Origin: Terana coerulea
Lineage: Eukaryota > Basidiomycota > Agaricomycetes > Polyporales > Phanerochaetaceae
DNA length: 64,000 bases
NCBI GenBank assembly: GCA_024811115.1
Contig: JAKOGH010000690.1
Span: 620,001 to 684,000, forward strand
Reading direction: 5' to 3'
Shown here: positions 37,679-51,568 of the stretch, one piece after another
Position numbering within the stretch: the stretch's first letter is position 1
Layout: the number at the start of each line of letters is the position of its first letter
Notes under the pieces: generated by a model
Databases searched by the model: none
Told to the model about the DNA's origin: nothing
The model's input: the letters and a program-made list of their open reading frames with translations, nothing else
Made by a program: the position numbers and the translations under genes

Positions 37679-38563
37679 ACAGGAGTCTCTCCGCTGGCCC
37701 CCGTGGCCCGAGACTGGTTTCATTGTTTTTATAACATCCGGAGGACAACAGCTCAAGGTGTACCATAGCCATTCATTTGCTCCGCGGGCGTTGCGTGGGT
37801 CCACGGGTCCGCCTGTCGACGGTCATGTGAACGTGTACTGTACTTATCAGTATCATTTTGGTTGACATGGCTCGGTGATGGCTTCCTATCCTTCTGTTGG
37901 GCCACCGTATTGCAACACCCCCACGCCATAGATAGCTGATTGCGTAGCGAGCGGATGCACGTTGGCGAGCCTGGGGTTCGTATTGCGAGCGATACGCCAG
38001 CGGTCGCAGGCCTGGAAGCGGTCGTTTTACGTGTACGATATCTTTTGGGATTTCGTGGTCTCTGGCCTGGTCGGCTGAGCCGCGTCTCGTGGATTGTGTG
38101 CGAATGATTGAGCTTAGGGGACCTGGGATGTGCCGAAACGGCCTTCCGCCGCCTCGCTGGCGTCGGGCCTCGGTCAGAGTGATGGTGCCAAGCGCATCCG
38201 TGCAATCTGTTCGCAGGCAGCTCGCTGCCATCCGCGCACCCTGCACGGTACTCGCTGGCCACAGCGGCGGCGGCGACGCTGTTTGTTCTCGAGTACTTGG
38301 GGACCGGCGGGACGTCCGGGCGGGGCGGCGGCGTGCTGGGGGGTGGCGGCGGGCACGAGGGGCCACAAGGCACGCCGCGCCGGGTGGGAGGAGTCTGGGC
38401 CAGGCGACGGCCTCCGGCGGTGGATCGGCAGAGCGGATCTCGTAAAGGAAAACAACAATGGACCTGCACGCCGGTTGGACCCACAGGACAACACCGCTAA
38501 ATTCTGCCATACGCACCTTCCACCCACACACCACCACCCCCTCCCTGATCGCCGTCCGCACCG
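37679..38563. promoter_or_regulatory. GC-rich upstream region of the forkhead gene
   Basis: About 885 bp without a supported gene, although GC richness keeps several frames open on both strands. It includes a G-tract cluster (38299-38362) that may form a quadruplex on the plus strand, upstream of the forkhead start. Confidence 0.45.
38299..38362 (+). other. G-tract cluster, possible G-quadruplex
   Basis: Seven runs of three or more G within 64 bp, the longest of six, about 200 bp before the forkhead start. One loop would be 12 nt if the four strongest tracts are used, so the motif is near rather than strictly canonical. Confidence 0.4.
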
Positions 38564-40139
38564 ATGGCGAGCCTCAACAGCCTCCTCAACCCCGAGAGCA
38601 CCCAGGAGCGCGACATGAGGTGCGCCCAACGCCCTGGGCCGCCGGCTCAGTGCGTCTGTTCGTTTGTCCACCTTTATTCGACGCTGACCTCATCGCGCAA
38701 GGTTGCAGCATGTCCAACAGGCTCCCTCCTCGAGCAGTCCCTCCCCGCCCCCCATGACCAGCGCTATGGCTTACGAACGGGCTGCTGCCGAATCAAACTA
38801 CTATGCTCAGACCGACATTGTCATGCGTCCCCACGAACCACATCCAGACTGCCCAGATACCCTTGCGTGCCTTCCTGATACCAACGGGCGACCCCAACAT
38901 ACCCTCCCTGTCATCCTACGATGTGCCATACTTGGAAGCCCGAAGAAGAGACTCACGATACGAGAGATTTACGCTGCGATGGAGAAGAAGTACCCATACT
39001 ACAAAACTGCTGGGCCGGCGTGGAAGGTACGTGCTCGAGCTCGCGCGCCAACCCAACCCGTGCTTACACTGACGTCCCTACGATGTCTCTCAGCAATCCG
39101 TACGACACCATCTGTCCCTCAATCGCTTGTTTGAACGGCAGCAGCGACCTGCGACGGATCCCGGGTTCGGTTCATATTGGACTGTGAACCTCGATGCCCC
39201 TCCGGGCACTAAGCGCCCACGTAAGCGCGGTCGCACCCAGAAAGACCTACAATCCACACCGACGCCTATCGTGGAAAAACCGGCCTACATCCCAGTGATG
39301 CCCATTCGATTGGAGCATCCCAATATGCATTCGCTCCCGCATCCACCCCAACGTGCGATTCCTCCGCCCCCTCCGTCCCATGATCACCATCATCCCGAGG
39401 AGCCTCACGCGATGCCGCCGGGCCCGGCGGGGCCCCGACGACGTCCACAACGTTGCGGCCCGTCGACGCGCACTCGTTCAAGACCTCAGCAGTGCGCGGT
39501 AGCCCTTACGATGATGAGGAGGACGAGGACGAGATGGACTGGGGCCCGGGGGCCTCAGGTCATTTCCGACGATGACTTCAGCGACGACGATACTGTTAAC
39601 CCCTCCACGGGTTTCCATCACTACAACGCCCCGCTTTCTGTTACATCTAGCACTAGCACTGGCACCAGTCACTACCGACACGCTAACCACAGCCCTATCA
39701 GCCATACAAGTAGTCACACAAGCCACAGCAGCCATACCATGCCGACCCAGCCGAGCCCTACGTCTGCCCACCCCGCCCATCCTCATGGTAGGCCTGGTCT
39801 GCACGGTGTGTTCTCGTCAACATACACACCTGCTGCTCCTGCGCCCGCCCCCAGGATCCGCAGATCCCCAAGCTGAAATTGGAGGTCGAACGCCTGGAAC
39901 GTCACACCCGCGACCAGGAGGCACTGGTCATCCGTCTGTCCAACTCATTGACGCGAGCCGAGACGGACGCCGCGCGGGCGAAGCAGGCTCTCAAGATGGC
40001 AGAGAGCCGACTCGAGGACGAGATGCGGCGGCGGGTCGAAGCCGAGCGGGCGGCAGACGAGGAAGCGAGGCTGAGAAGGCACGCGGAGGAGCAGCTGAGG
40101 TCCTATCAGATGCGTGCTGGGCTCGCCTCCCCACGATGA
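38564..40139 (+). CDS. Forkhead transcription factor with C-terminal coiled coil
   Basis: A nuclear DNA-binding regulator. The start is MASLNSLLNPESTQERDMR; intron 1 (38618-38699) leads to LQHVQQAPSSSS. The winged helix begins PDTLACLPDTNGRPQHTLPV and carries RLTIREIYAAMEKKYPYYKT, then after intron 2 QSVRHHLSLNRLFERQQR (the recognition helix) and PGFGSYWTV. A basic stretch (KRPRKRGRTQK) could be a nuclear signal. The middle is Pro/His/Ser-rich and includes an acidic patch (DDEEDEDEMDWG). The C-terminus is a long coiled coil (KLKLEVERLERHTRDQEALV) ending LASPR with TGA at 40137-40139. Three frame changes, at about 39429-39436, 39541-39560 and 39846-39850, all in G/C runs, are needed. They look like consensus indels. 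Target genes are unknown. Confidence 0.85.
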
Positions 40140-40924
40140 TGGGCTGTATCGGGGATCGCGAGACCCTGCGACTGGTTGTGGTGTGCGTAGCGTGGGAGTC
40201 GGGGCCTCCTGGTGGGTTCGGCTTCGGCAGGGTAGAGTTCCTTACTCATGACCATCCATTCCGGCATCGGTGCTATTTGCTTTGTCTCTTTCTTGGGCAA
40301 GACGCGACTTGCGATTTGGGACTGTGGCCCTCGTGTACTTCTAGCTTGCTTTTCGATGAATATGTTGATGCTTCACACTGCAAGTATGTCCTCGTCCCGA
40401 CGGTTACGCGTACGCTGACTAGAAGCCTGATTGTGCATGATATGCACAGCACAAAAATACGCTAGTCTCTGATTTTTGTTTCTCTCATTACGTCTCTATC
40501 AACGGTCTAATGCGTGGCGGTTGCGTGTCTTGTGCGTGCTGCTATAATATCCCACGGGACAAATGGTGGCTGACGTGTGTTGCCTTCACCTGACGATGCG
40601 TCATTCCTCGAGCCTTGTAGTAATAAAGCGTGGGCCTTGATGGTTGCGCTCCGCACGACAAGTGCGACAGCGTAGGCACTGGTGTCTCCAAGCGAAATAC
40701 AACGACCGCGATCAGAACTATCAGAGCGACGCGCACAATGACAAGTGCGCCCCCGCCGCCGCTCCGCCCTGCCGAGGATCTGCGTCGAACAACGCTGACC
40801 AAAAGCGGTGCCGCGTTGTGGTCGGGGCTAACAAGGCCAAACAGCGCCGCGGCCGTTGCCGCCGTGCAGCAGAGCTGAAGAAAAGTTGGCGGCGGCGCTT
40901 GCGGTTGGCTCATTAACCACCGCG
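40140..40924. other. Intergenic, forkhead 3' end and UTP13 promoter
   Basis: I see no supported gene in these 785 bp. Confidence 0.5.
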
Positions 40925-43900
40925 ATGGCCTCTGCTGCGTCGACGTCCCGGCCCAAGCTGAAAACAGCGTAGGTACGCATGCGTGGCATGGCAAGGCAAA
41001 GGCTGAGACGCGCTTGTCAGGTTCAAAAGGCCCGTGTCATTGCCCCGCTTTACACAGGCGGCCCTGTAGCAATCACTCCGGATGGGACAAGGCTGGTGAC
41101 ATGCGTCGGAGAGGAAGCAGTGCTCACGGATGTTAGTGAGGGAAGGGAGATATGTCGGTTTGCAGGGGTGCGTGTGCTTACTCTGCGAGTTGGGACGGCC
41201 GTACTGAGTTCCACGCAGGACACTGAATCTATAACGTCTATGTGCATCTCGCCCGCTTCCACACATCTCATCCTCTTCACGAATGCACTCGCACTCCGCA
41301 TCTACGAACTTCCAAAAGACACCACTCCTCTCGCGAAACCTGTGCACCCAGTACGAGTAGTCACGCGTGCGCATGACGCACCCGTGCACGTCTGCAGAAC
41401 GGACCCCACCTCGACCTACGTCGCCTCCGGGTCCGCCGACGGCGTCGTGAAAGTGTGGGACATCGTGCGCGGCTTTGTGACGCACGTCTTCAAGGGCCAT
41501 GGCGGTGTCGTCAGCGCTTTGGCCTTCAACTACCCCTTCGACCCTTCCTCTGTCGGCCGCGAGCAGAAGATGCAGCTCATCACGGCGTGCGTGGACACCA
41601 AGATACGAATATTCGACTTGTCGTCTGCGGCGGCCAGATCCGGCGCCGGTGCTAAGCCTGAAGCCGTTCTAGACGGGCACGTCTCCGTACCAAGAGGCCT
41701 GGACGTCTCGAGAGACGGGAAGTGGCTCGTTAGCGGCGGTCGGGACTCGGTCGTGCTGGTGTGGGACATCTCGCGACCCGCGGAAGGCGCAAAACCAAAG
41801 AGCAGCAAGGCGAAGGGCAAGGAGAAGGACGGCGCGCCAACGCTGGTCAAGACTATCCCTGTTTTGGAGCGCGTGGAAGCGGTGGGATTGCTGCGTCAGG
41901 ACGAAGACCTCACGGGAACCACCTCCGGCGGAAGCAAGCTGCAAATCTACACGGGCGGCGAGAAGGGGGTTCTCAAGATCTGGGACGCCCGCAAGGGGGA
42001 GGTTCTCTACACTTTGGGTCAAGAACTTGACACTGCCTCGGAGGACCAGGAGGAACAGCGTCAAATAGTCGACGCCATGTAAGCATCCAGTCGTCTGGTG
42101 GTGGTGAATTTCACTAATGATCGCGCTCAGCTATGTTCCGTCCACTTCGACAGTGGTGTCTGTACACGCCGATCAAAACATCCTGTTCCATTCCCTATCC
42201 ACTCGCTCGCTCAGCCGACAGCTCATCGGATTCAACGATGAAATTGTTGACACTGCCCTCGTCTCTCCCTATCTGCCCATCCCTCAGCCCGGTACCGCCG
42301 GATCAGCGAACCTTAATGACACCCATTTGGCACTCGCGACGAATTCCTCGCTCATTCGCGTCTATTCTACTAACTCCTTGGATGCGCGCCTCCTCGCTGG
42401 TCACTCCGAGATCGTGCTTTGTCTAGACCGGGGTGCCCAAGGGCGCGTGTTGGCGAGCGGTAGCAAGGACCGCTCTGCACGGATATGGGCGCCGTCTGGT
42501 GCCGCGGCAACCAGCGAGGACGGCACGCTGAATTCTTCAGTGCCCGAATGGGGGTGCGTAGCTGTCTGCGAGGGGCACGCCGAGAGCGTTGGGGCGGTGG
42601 CCATGTCTCGGAAGGCGTATGCCGAATCAGACGAGGCGGGTCTGCGGTTTATGTTCACGGGTAGTCAAGACCGCACAATCAAGATGTGGGACCTTTCAGG
42701 CGTGCCCCTGCAGCACGCCCCAGCCGCGCAGCCGGCAAAGTGCAAGAGCCTGGCGACGCACAAAGCACACGATAAGGACATCAACTCGCTCGACGTCGCG
42801 CCGAACGACCGGCTGCTCGTCTCCGGCTCGCAGGACAAGACGGCGAAGGTGTGGCAGGTCGAGTACGTCGTGCATGACAGCGGCTTGGTCAAGGGCGAGC
42901 TCAAGCTGTTGGGCACGTGCAAGGGCCACAAGCGTGGGGTGTGGACCGTGCGCTTCGGCCGCACCGAGCGGGTGCTCGCGACGGGCAGCGGGGACAAGAC
43001 TGTCAAGCTCTGGAGCCTGGACGATTTCACCTGTGTGAAAACGTTCGAGGGCCACTCGAACTCCGTGCTGCGCGTCGATTTCATCAACGCGGGCATGCAG
43101 ATGGTGAGCACCGCCAGCGACGGCCTGGTCAAATTGTGGAACGTGCGGGACGAATCATGTGCTGCGACGATGGATAACCATGAAGACAAAGTTTGGGCCC
43201 TCGCGGTCAGCTCGGACGAACGCACCATCGTCTCTGGGGCTGCGGACTCCTGTGATCACGTTTTGGGAAGATTGCACCGTCGAACAGGAACAGGAAAAGG
43301 AGGCGAGGCGGGCGGACATGGTGCTCAAGTGGGTGCAACTTACATCATCCAATGATTACGCAGTAGTGACTAACCATTTTTCGATGCTGCAGAGAGCAGG
43401 ATTTCCTGAACTATCTTTCGCTCAACGACTACCGGAACGCCATTCTCCTTGCGTTGTCTATGGAGCAACCCGGGCGCCTTCACACGCTCTTCAAGAACCT
43501 CCCAGACTCGGAATTGCCATCCTCTGTGACGTCAATAACTGGGCATCCGGCTGTAGACCAAGTCATCCGAACCCTATCGGGCACGGATTTGTCTAAGCTC
43601 CTGCGGTATGTCCGCGACTGGAACGCCAACGCGAGGACCAGCACGGTCGCTCAACGCGTTTTACATGCCGTAGTCAAACTGCGGAAGGCTGAAGACATCG
43701 TCCAGGCGTTCGACCAGGCCGCACGCTTCGACGCTCTCGGCAGCGGGGCCGCTGCCCCCTCGGATGCCGCACCGCTGCCCGTGGCGAAGGAGGGCAAAGG
43801 CGCCTCTGCGCTACGCGAGCTCATCGAGGCGCTCGTGCCGTACACCGAGCGCCACCTCGCGCGGATGGAGAAGCTGGTGCAGGAGAGCTACGTCGTGGAC

Positions 43901-44059
43901 TACCTGCTCGGCGAGATGGACGACGGGCTGTTTGGTGAGGAGGGTGTGGACGAGGACGAGGACGAGGAGATGTTCGAAGGGCGGGGTGTGGGCGAGGATG
44001 AGCAAGAATGGAGTGGAATGGAGGTGGATGTGGGCGCGAGCGTTGCTGTGGCTGCGTAG
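40925..44059 (+). CDS. UTP13: UTP13, WD40 protein of the U3 snoRNP (UTP-B)
   Basis: A nucleolar subunit of the small-subunit processome, needed for early 18S rRNA processing. The start MASAASTSRPKLKTA is followed by an intron to 41020, then KARVIAPLYTGGPVAITPDG and the first WD repeats (YVASGSADGVVKVWDIVRGF, LVSGGRDSVVLVWDI). A second set has VLASGSKDRSARIWAP, FMFTGSQDRTIKMWDLSG, LLVSGSQDKTAKVWQVEY and VLATGSGDKTVKLWSLDDF. After FWEDCTVEQEQEKEARRAD an intron leads to the C-terminal Utp13 domain (EQDFLNYLSLNDYRNAILLA) and an acidic tail ending at TAG 44057-44059. Two frame breaks need indels: one A missing in 41025-41028 and one extra T at 43251. The intron near 41170-41219 is stop-free and in frame. 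Confidence 0.93.
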
Positions 44060-44765
44060 GCCAGGCTCGCTGCCCTGCAGGGTCTGCGTCAGTTGTTGTC
44101 CATGGGCGGGGCGTGTTGTTGTAAAATGCTATGTTCTACTTGAAGTGCCGTGGTTGTTTGTCATTCTGCGCATATATCGCGTATCTGTAGCAACGAGGCC
44201 CTGGTGCGTTGATATATTTGTATCATACCGCTCTTACAGAAGACCTTCGCAGGAGTCAGCTGTTTCCGAGCTTCGTTCTGCGACTGCGGCGAATACCATG
44301 CCTTACACCACTGTGGGCGGCGTTCTACTTCCGCACGTACAAAAATGGCGCAACTACTGCCGTACACAGCATGGTGACATCCAGTTGTGATTGACCCGCT
44401 TGCAGAAAGCTTTCAGCACTCTTTCAGTAGTACTGTAGTCCGTGTTAGTGTCGGGGTCGGCGAGCGGATTATCATGTGGGAATTCGCCGGATTGTCCGGG
44501 CTAAGCGAAGCCATCCTGAACGCGAAACCCCGAGCCGAGTTCCAAGCCCGCAACGAGACTCTGCTTCTGCGCCGTCCTCGCCCGCTCCTGCACGCCTCTG
44601 CCTCTAGAACTGCTCTGGGATGGCCTGCCGCGGTGCCTCGGACGAGACTGGGCGAGGGCGGGCGTAATGAGCCAGAAGTGGAGATAATCAGCGTGGGAAC
44701 GCGATTAGGGCTCATAAAGTCGTCTCTGCGGCGCGAAGTCTGCACCATCCTCTCCATCCACCACC
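44060..44765. promoter_or_regulatory. Intergenic, enolase promoter
   Basis: No gene is supported. The end, a C/T-rich stretch directly before the enolase ATG, fits a strong fungal promoter and transcription start region. Confidence 0.5.
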
Positions 44766-46452
<1,687 letters not shown>

Positions 46453-47028
46453 AAATACCGTCGCTCGCAGACGGGAATGTACTTATGCCACAGTGCTGCT
46501 GTATCATAAAACCAAAAGCTGGGATTAGATCTATAGAATGTATTCTTTGCGACTATATCGTCGTCGTCGCGGTCGAGCGACGTAGTACTGTCCTCCACGC
46601 CTTACGAAGCGTAGATTCGAATGACTGTTGCAAACGTTGGCAGCAACACTGGAGCCCAATTATGTAAACAAACACTTACTTCATACTTCAAGCTTCAAGT
46701 CCATCAAATCAAGTGTATCAACTCACTTCTGTGCGGCAAGACTATACGACTGTGGATACAATACAGTGATATGTGATTGGTAAAGTTACAATGTACAACA
46801 ACGCACAACATGAGGAGAGGAACAGAGAGTGGAGTCGTGACCATCATAGAATCTACGGAAAGAGCGTCCACGAATAGAGACAGAGAAAGACGTGAAAAGG
46901 AAAGAAAAGAGAAATATGAACCAGACAAGCCTGGGTGATGGGATGCTTCTACTCTACAATCACTTGACGACATCTTGTATGGATGATGCGTTGCACTCGA
47001 TTTTTTTCGCTTGCCTGCACGGCTGCCT
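46453..47028. other. Intergenic, convergent 3' ends
   Basis: Between the enolase stop (+) and the ARMT1-like stop (-). AT-richer than the surroundings, with no supported gene. Confidence 0.55.
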
Positions 47029-49005
47029 TCACGCAAAGCGCACCTGCTCGCCTGGGCGCCCCTCACTGAGCAGCACAACGGCCTACAACCCGAAACGGCA
47101 ATCAACATTATGTCCCCGGTCCAAAATTTGAGAGAGGCACGCACGTATTTGCCGCTGATCTTCCAGCCCTCCTCCTCCTTGTCCAGCCGCTCCGCGAGCG
47201 CGTCGCCTTCCGATCCGAGGCCGACGACGACGTCGCTCTTGATCGTGCGCAGCGACGCGACGGCGGGCGCGCCCGGCGCGGATGCCATGGGCCCGATAGC
47301 GTCTGCGAATGACGTCGACGCGGGCGCCGCGCAGTCGTATGTCAGCTGGACGCAGGCAGTCAGCATTCACACGTCGGAGATGTATGCAGGGAGTGGGACG
47401 CACCTTGCGGTGGTTCAGGTCGCCCTTGAAGATGACGAGGTCCGACTTGCTGAGGTGCAGGAACAGGTCCGGCGCCTCGGAGTGCAGGTCCCAGAACGTG
47501 TAGCCTGGTGCACCAGAACGGATGCGCCTCGTACACCCACGTGCCGTTACGTTCATACTCCTGCGAGCGAGTTCATGAGTAGATGATAGCATCGCTGTCC
47601 GAGGGCAACGCACCTTCCACCGCTGGCCCATGCGCCGCAGGCTCTCACGCTCGTCGTTGGTCGCGTCGGGGAAGAGGTGGCCGTAGACCATGGTGTTCAG
47701 GAGCCACTCCCAGTCCTTCTTCGTCACGTCGCTCACGAACCATGGGTAGCGCTTGCCGTGGAAGCGCACCTGCGACGCGAAGCCGAGCTGCACCAGGAAG
47801 TCCGCTGCATCGCATCGCATGCGTCAGCCGTCGGCACACGCGAAAGCCCACGATGCACGTACCGTACACGCAGTCGCAGTACAGCTCGAAGCCGGCGTTG
47901 TCGAGGACAAAGTCGATGCGGCCGCCCTTCTTGCCGTCTGTGACCTTGTCCTTCATGACCTTCACCTTCTCCCAGAGCGGCTCGAGGTGGTTGCCGAGGA
48001 TGTTCTTCTCTGACTCGGCGAGCGCCTCGCCGCCGGTGCTCTGCAGACTCTTGATCTGCTCCTCAGTCATGTTAATCAAGAGCGACAGGTCGGTCGAATT
48101 GCCCCACAGGCAGACTGTATGCGCGTGAAAAACGGCTGATGAGTAAGGCACAGCTAGAGGCAGCAGAAGGAAGCGTACCCTGGCTCAGCTCGAGGAACAT
48201 GAGCCTCTCGGCCTCGAGTTTCTCTGCGGCAGTCTTGTTTGGGTTGGCAAGCACGTCATGCTTGTATGGCTCGGCGAAGCGCATCGACAACTCGAAGACG
48301 GCGTCGGTAGAGCGGGAGAAGGTATCGCACTGCAGTCATTGGAATAAACATGAGTACACTTAATCGAAACTGGCATGTATGCATACCTTTTGGCGGAAGA
48401 AAACGTCGTAGTCCTTGAAGGACTGGCTGACGCTGAAGCATTCCCTGAGACGACGGTACTTGTATGCTTCCGCAAAGAGCCAAGTGGCGTTCATAAAGTC
48501 CTTGCCTGTGGCGGATATAGGCGGTCAATTTAATATTATGCACATACACCACACGTCACGTACCCAAGAAATACTTGGCGATCTCCTTATTCCAGAGTGC
48601 GACGTCCGCCTCGCCGTCGTCCTTGATCGGACGAAGGGTGCCGTTGCCCTCGAGCTCGGCCTTCAGCTCCTCCATGCGCTTCACACACGCGAGGAGGTCG
48701 ACGATCTCGTGCTCGGCAGAGAGCGTGTTGACCGTGACGAGCACGTCCTGGATCGCCTTGGAGAGAATCGTGGGCAGGCGGACGCCCATCGTCGCGTTCG
48801 CGAACGAGTACGTATGATAGCCGCGGAACGCGGGCCACGGCGGGTTGTTCGGGTCGACCGAGCCCGGCGTGCGCGGGAACGACGGCGCGGCGTCCTTGAG
48901 CCGGCGCTCGGGCAGGTGCTGCAAGTGCAGCGCCTTCTTCTCGACCGCCGGCGAGAGCAGCGCGGGGTTCGCCTGCGAGAACGAGCGGAGGATGTCGCCG
49001 GACAT
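47029..49005 (-). CDS. Damage-control phosphatase, ARMT1/DUF89 family
   Basis: A metal-dependent phosphatase that in yeast acts on sugar phosphates such as fructose 1-phosphate; the human form was also reported to methylate glutamate. The start is MSGDILRSFSQANPALLSP at 49003-49005, then GYHTYSFANATMGVRLPTIL and an N-terminal helical part. The active-site blocks are RIDFVLDNAGFELYCDCVY (the Asp-Asn metal motif), RYPWFVSDVTKKDWEWLLN, GYTFWDLHSEAPDLFLHLS and DLVIFKGDLNHRK, which joins LTYDCAAP. The C-terminus reads KISGKY, an intron (about 47062-47125), then AVVLLSEGRPGEQVRFA with TGA at 47029-47031. All conserved motifs are in frame. About seven exons. A separate 18-codon frame lies upstream and may be a uORF. 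Confidence 0.9.
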
Positions 49006-50297
49006 TCTGGAGACGAGCGGCGGGGGTGGATAGATGGGTACGGGGAGCGGGGGGGCTGGGCCGGAAGTGCGAGTTGCGGGAGTGCGAGCAGGTTACCTTG
49101 TCCTGAAAACGGGGCAAAGTAGTCAGGATTAATTTTGTTCGACGGTAGGGGGCGGGAGGTCCTGGAGAACGGTGGTCGTAGACATGTTGAACGCGATGAA
49201 TAGCAAGCAAGTGAAAGCGAGATGAGAGCACAGATAGAACAGCGGGGAGAGACGGGGGAAAGCCTGAGCACGTACCTGAGACCGCTCACGGACGGTGTTT
49301 TTATGGTGGTGGTCGACGGAAGAAAAAGTGGCAGCGATTTCCCGTACGCTCGAGACGTCACTGACCACACACGCCTCGGACTTCATTCTCCGCCAATCGC
49401 CCCGCTCGCGCGTCGACGCAGCCAACTTGGCCCGGCAGCAGAGCGCACTGGCCGCGTAGGGACATCGCGCGATCTGCGTCCAAACTCGGACGCCGACCCA
49501 AACTTTTCGCGGGACCCAACGACGTTGCTTGCCTATTTGGGACGGCCGGATCGACGTCATTGCCCGATGTGCAGATCGCGCCCGCTGCAATCGTCGATCC
49601 CCGCTCAACCGCTCACCTGGGCTCACCTGCCGGGGGCTCTTCACAATGATAATATTGTCCCGGTGCCGCTCGGGACACGTACTCGATGGCCCTGCTGCGT
49701 ATTCACGTACAAAGCAGAGGGCTATCGGCCTGGGATGGCCAGCGTCGTGTCGCAGTTACGTATGCGTACACCGTTCACAGCGGTCTCGAGCGCGATACTG
49801 CCCCCGCGTGCGTAATCCAAGACAGCCCTGCAGCGGCTGCAGCCACTGGTGTCTCCACCCGCATGCGGTCACTTACGCACGTTCAGAACGAGCTGGAAGG
49901 TGAAAAACATAATCGATGGCGGTTTGCGTCCAGCTTTACGAGGCGAAACATCAAGAAGCGTGTTCTGGAATACCGGCGGCGAGGGAAAATGACGAACGAA
50001 TGTCAGTAAAGGCTCGTGGGCTACGGCGGCATCCAAGCGCTCACCGATATGTGGAGCCGGCCTTTATCAGAAGGCAGCGAGGAAGGGCGCGAGGTCTCAG
50101 CAGGGGCTGGGCACAACTCCAAACTCCAAACCGCATGTGAACGAGATGAGAGAGAGCACGCATAGCAGGGCAATGTCTTTCAAGCCAGAGGGCGCATATA
50201 TTGCTCGTGGTGAGGGGCATGGAGACATACGCAGCAGTAGAGGGGGAAGCGACAGCGAAGAGAATACACAAAGCTAACAGACAACCCGTTTGTGCGT
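49006..50297. other. Intergenic, mostly ARMT1-like promoter and eL28 3' end
   Basis: Apart from the small upstream frame at 49129-49185, I see no supported gene in about 1.3 kb. Confidence 0.45.
49129..49185 (-). other. Possible 18-codon upstream ORF of the ARMT1-like gene
   Basis: ATG at 49183-49185 opens MSTTTVLQDLPPPTVEQN, then TAA. It lies 124 bp before the called start. A CTGAC...TTTTCAG intron-end signature follows it, so it may be a first exon instead of a uORF. Confidence 0.3.
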
Positions 50298-51316
50298 TTA
50301 TGACGAGGCCTTCGCGACACCGCGGCCGCGCGCCTTCTTTGGTGGCGTAGGCTTCTTCTCCTTTTGCGACGCGATGAGGGCAGAGGTGCGAGCGATTGCG
50401 GCCTAGGTACAACGGTATGCAGTCAGTAAACTGACAATGAAGTTCATGCACGAAGAAAACGGTGAAGAAAATAACGAAAGTAAGAAAAAGAAAAGAATGT
50501 GAGCCCCAAAGAGTCGGGCGAGCCGCGTCGTCGGACGGTGCCCGATAGCGACATGGGGCGTGCACGGCGGGAGTTTTGATCGGCTCCTCGCCGCGCCGCG
50601 TACTCTCGCACAGCTGTCCACACCCAACCTTCAAAAGCCTCACGGCGATCCAGCGGGCTCTAACTTGGTGCATTTCTGGTCTTGTCTCCGGGTCTCGGCC
50701 CTCGGATGGTGAACAGTATAAAGGCAAACGAGACAGAAGCAAAGCAAGGAAAGGGGAGGTGGCGCAGGGGAAATGAGTCCGCGGAAGGGTACTCACGGTC
50801 CTCAGGTCGGGGCGGTAGCCGCGCTTGGCGATCTTCGCGACAACGCCGGTAGCGCGGCGGGAGCCCGAGCGGGGGCGTGCGGTGGAGGTGACGAACGACT
50901 TCTTGACCGCGTGCGGTGACGCGCCCTTCTTGCGGGTCGTGATCTGGACGGCGCCGTTTGCGGTGGTGCGGACGTCAATAGACTGCCAAAACACGCGGAT
51001 GCATAAGTGCCATGTATTCTCCTGTACGCAGGGCGAGGCACACCTTCTCGTTGGCGAGCCCAGAGTACTTGAACGAGTGGATGTTCGTCAAGTTGCCCTA
51101 TAAACGCCAAAATCCCTTCAATCCATGCTCCTTGCACCCCAACTATCTTCCGCTACTCACAGGCTCGCGCGAGAAGACGGGGCCCTCGACAACACGCTTC
51201 ACGAGGAAGGAGTTGTTCTTCTACAGTTTCCACGCCCCATCAGCACTTCCCCGGCACGACCAGCAGTGTAGAGCACAACGCACGCGGAGAAGGAGCCACT
51301 GGAGATCGGAGGACAT
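50298..51316 (-). CDS. RPL28: 60S ribosomal protein eL28
   Basis: A cytosolic large-subunit protein (L28e family, absent from budding yeast but present in most fungi). The start is MSSDLQWLLLR at 51314-51316, then an intron and KNNSFLVKRVVEGPVFSREP; exon 3 reads NLTNIHSFKYSGLANEK. The fourth exon is SIDVRTTANGAVQITTRKKG with the basic core KKSFVTSTARPRSGSRRA and GVVAKIAKRGYRPDLR. The last exon, after a long intron (about 50403-50795), is AAIARTSALIASQKEKKPTP and ends GRGVAKASS with TAA at 50298-50300. About 140 residues, the usual length. Large early introns are common in ribosomal protein genes. It stands directly behind the gene for the ribosome-assembly GTPase NOG2 on the same strand. Confidence 0.93.
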
Positions 51317-51568
51317 CTTGACGGAGTTGCGGTCGTGCTCTGCGGCGGCGCGCGCAGGTGAGTTGGGTGGCTGAGCGTAACTGTACAGTGCCAAACAGCG
51401 CCAAGCAAGGGCGCATCAAATCCATTTATGGAAGTCAAGGAGATTGTGGCTCAGCTCTTAGCGCTCTCGAAGCTGTGACGGCGTAAGCATTGAGGAAACC
51501 AGATAAGAGGAGGTACAGGGTAGTAGGTACAGAAGAGCGATGTACGTAAAAGCAATAGCACAGCACGT

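Noticed and set aside
37753..38561. Overlapping long frames on both strands upstream of the forkhead gene
   Set aside because: GC-rich low-complexity DNA keeps several frames open at once; none has family features.
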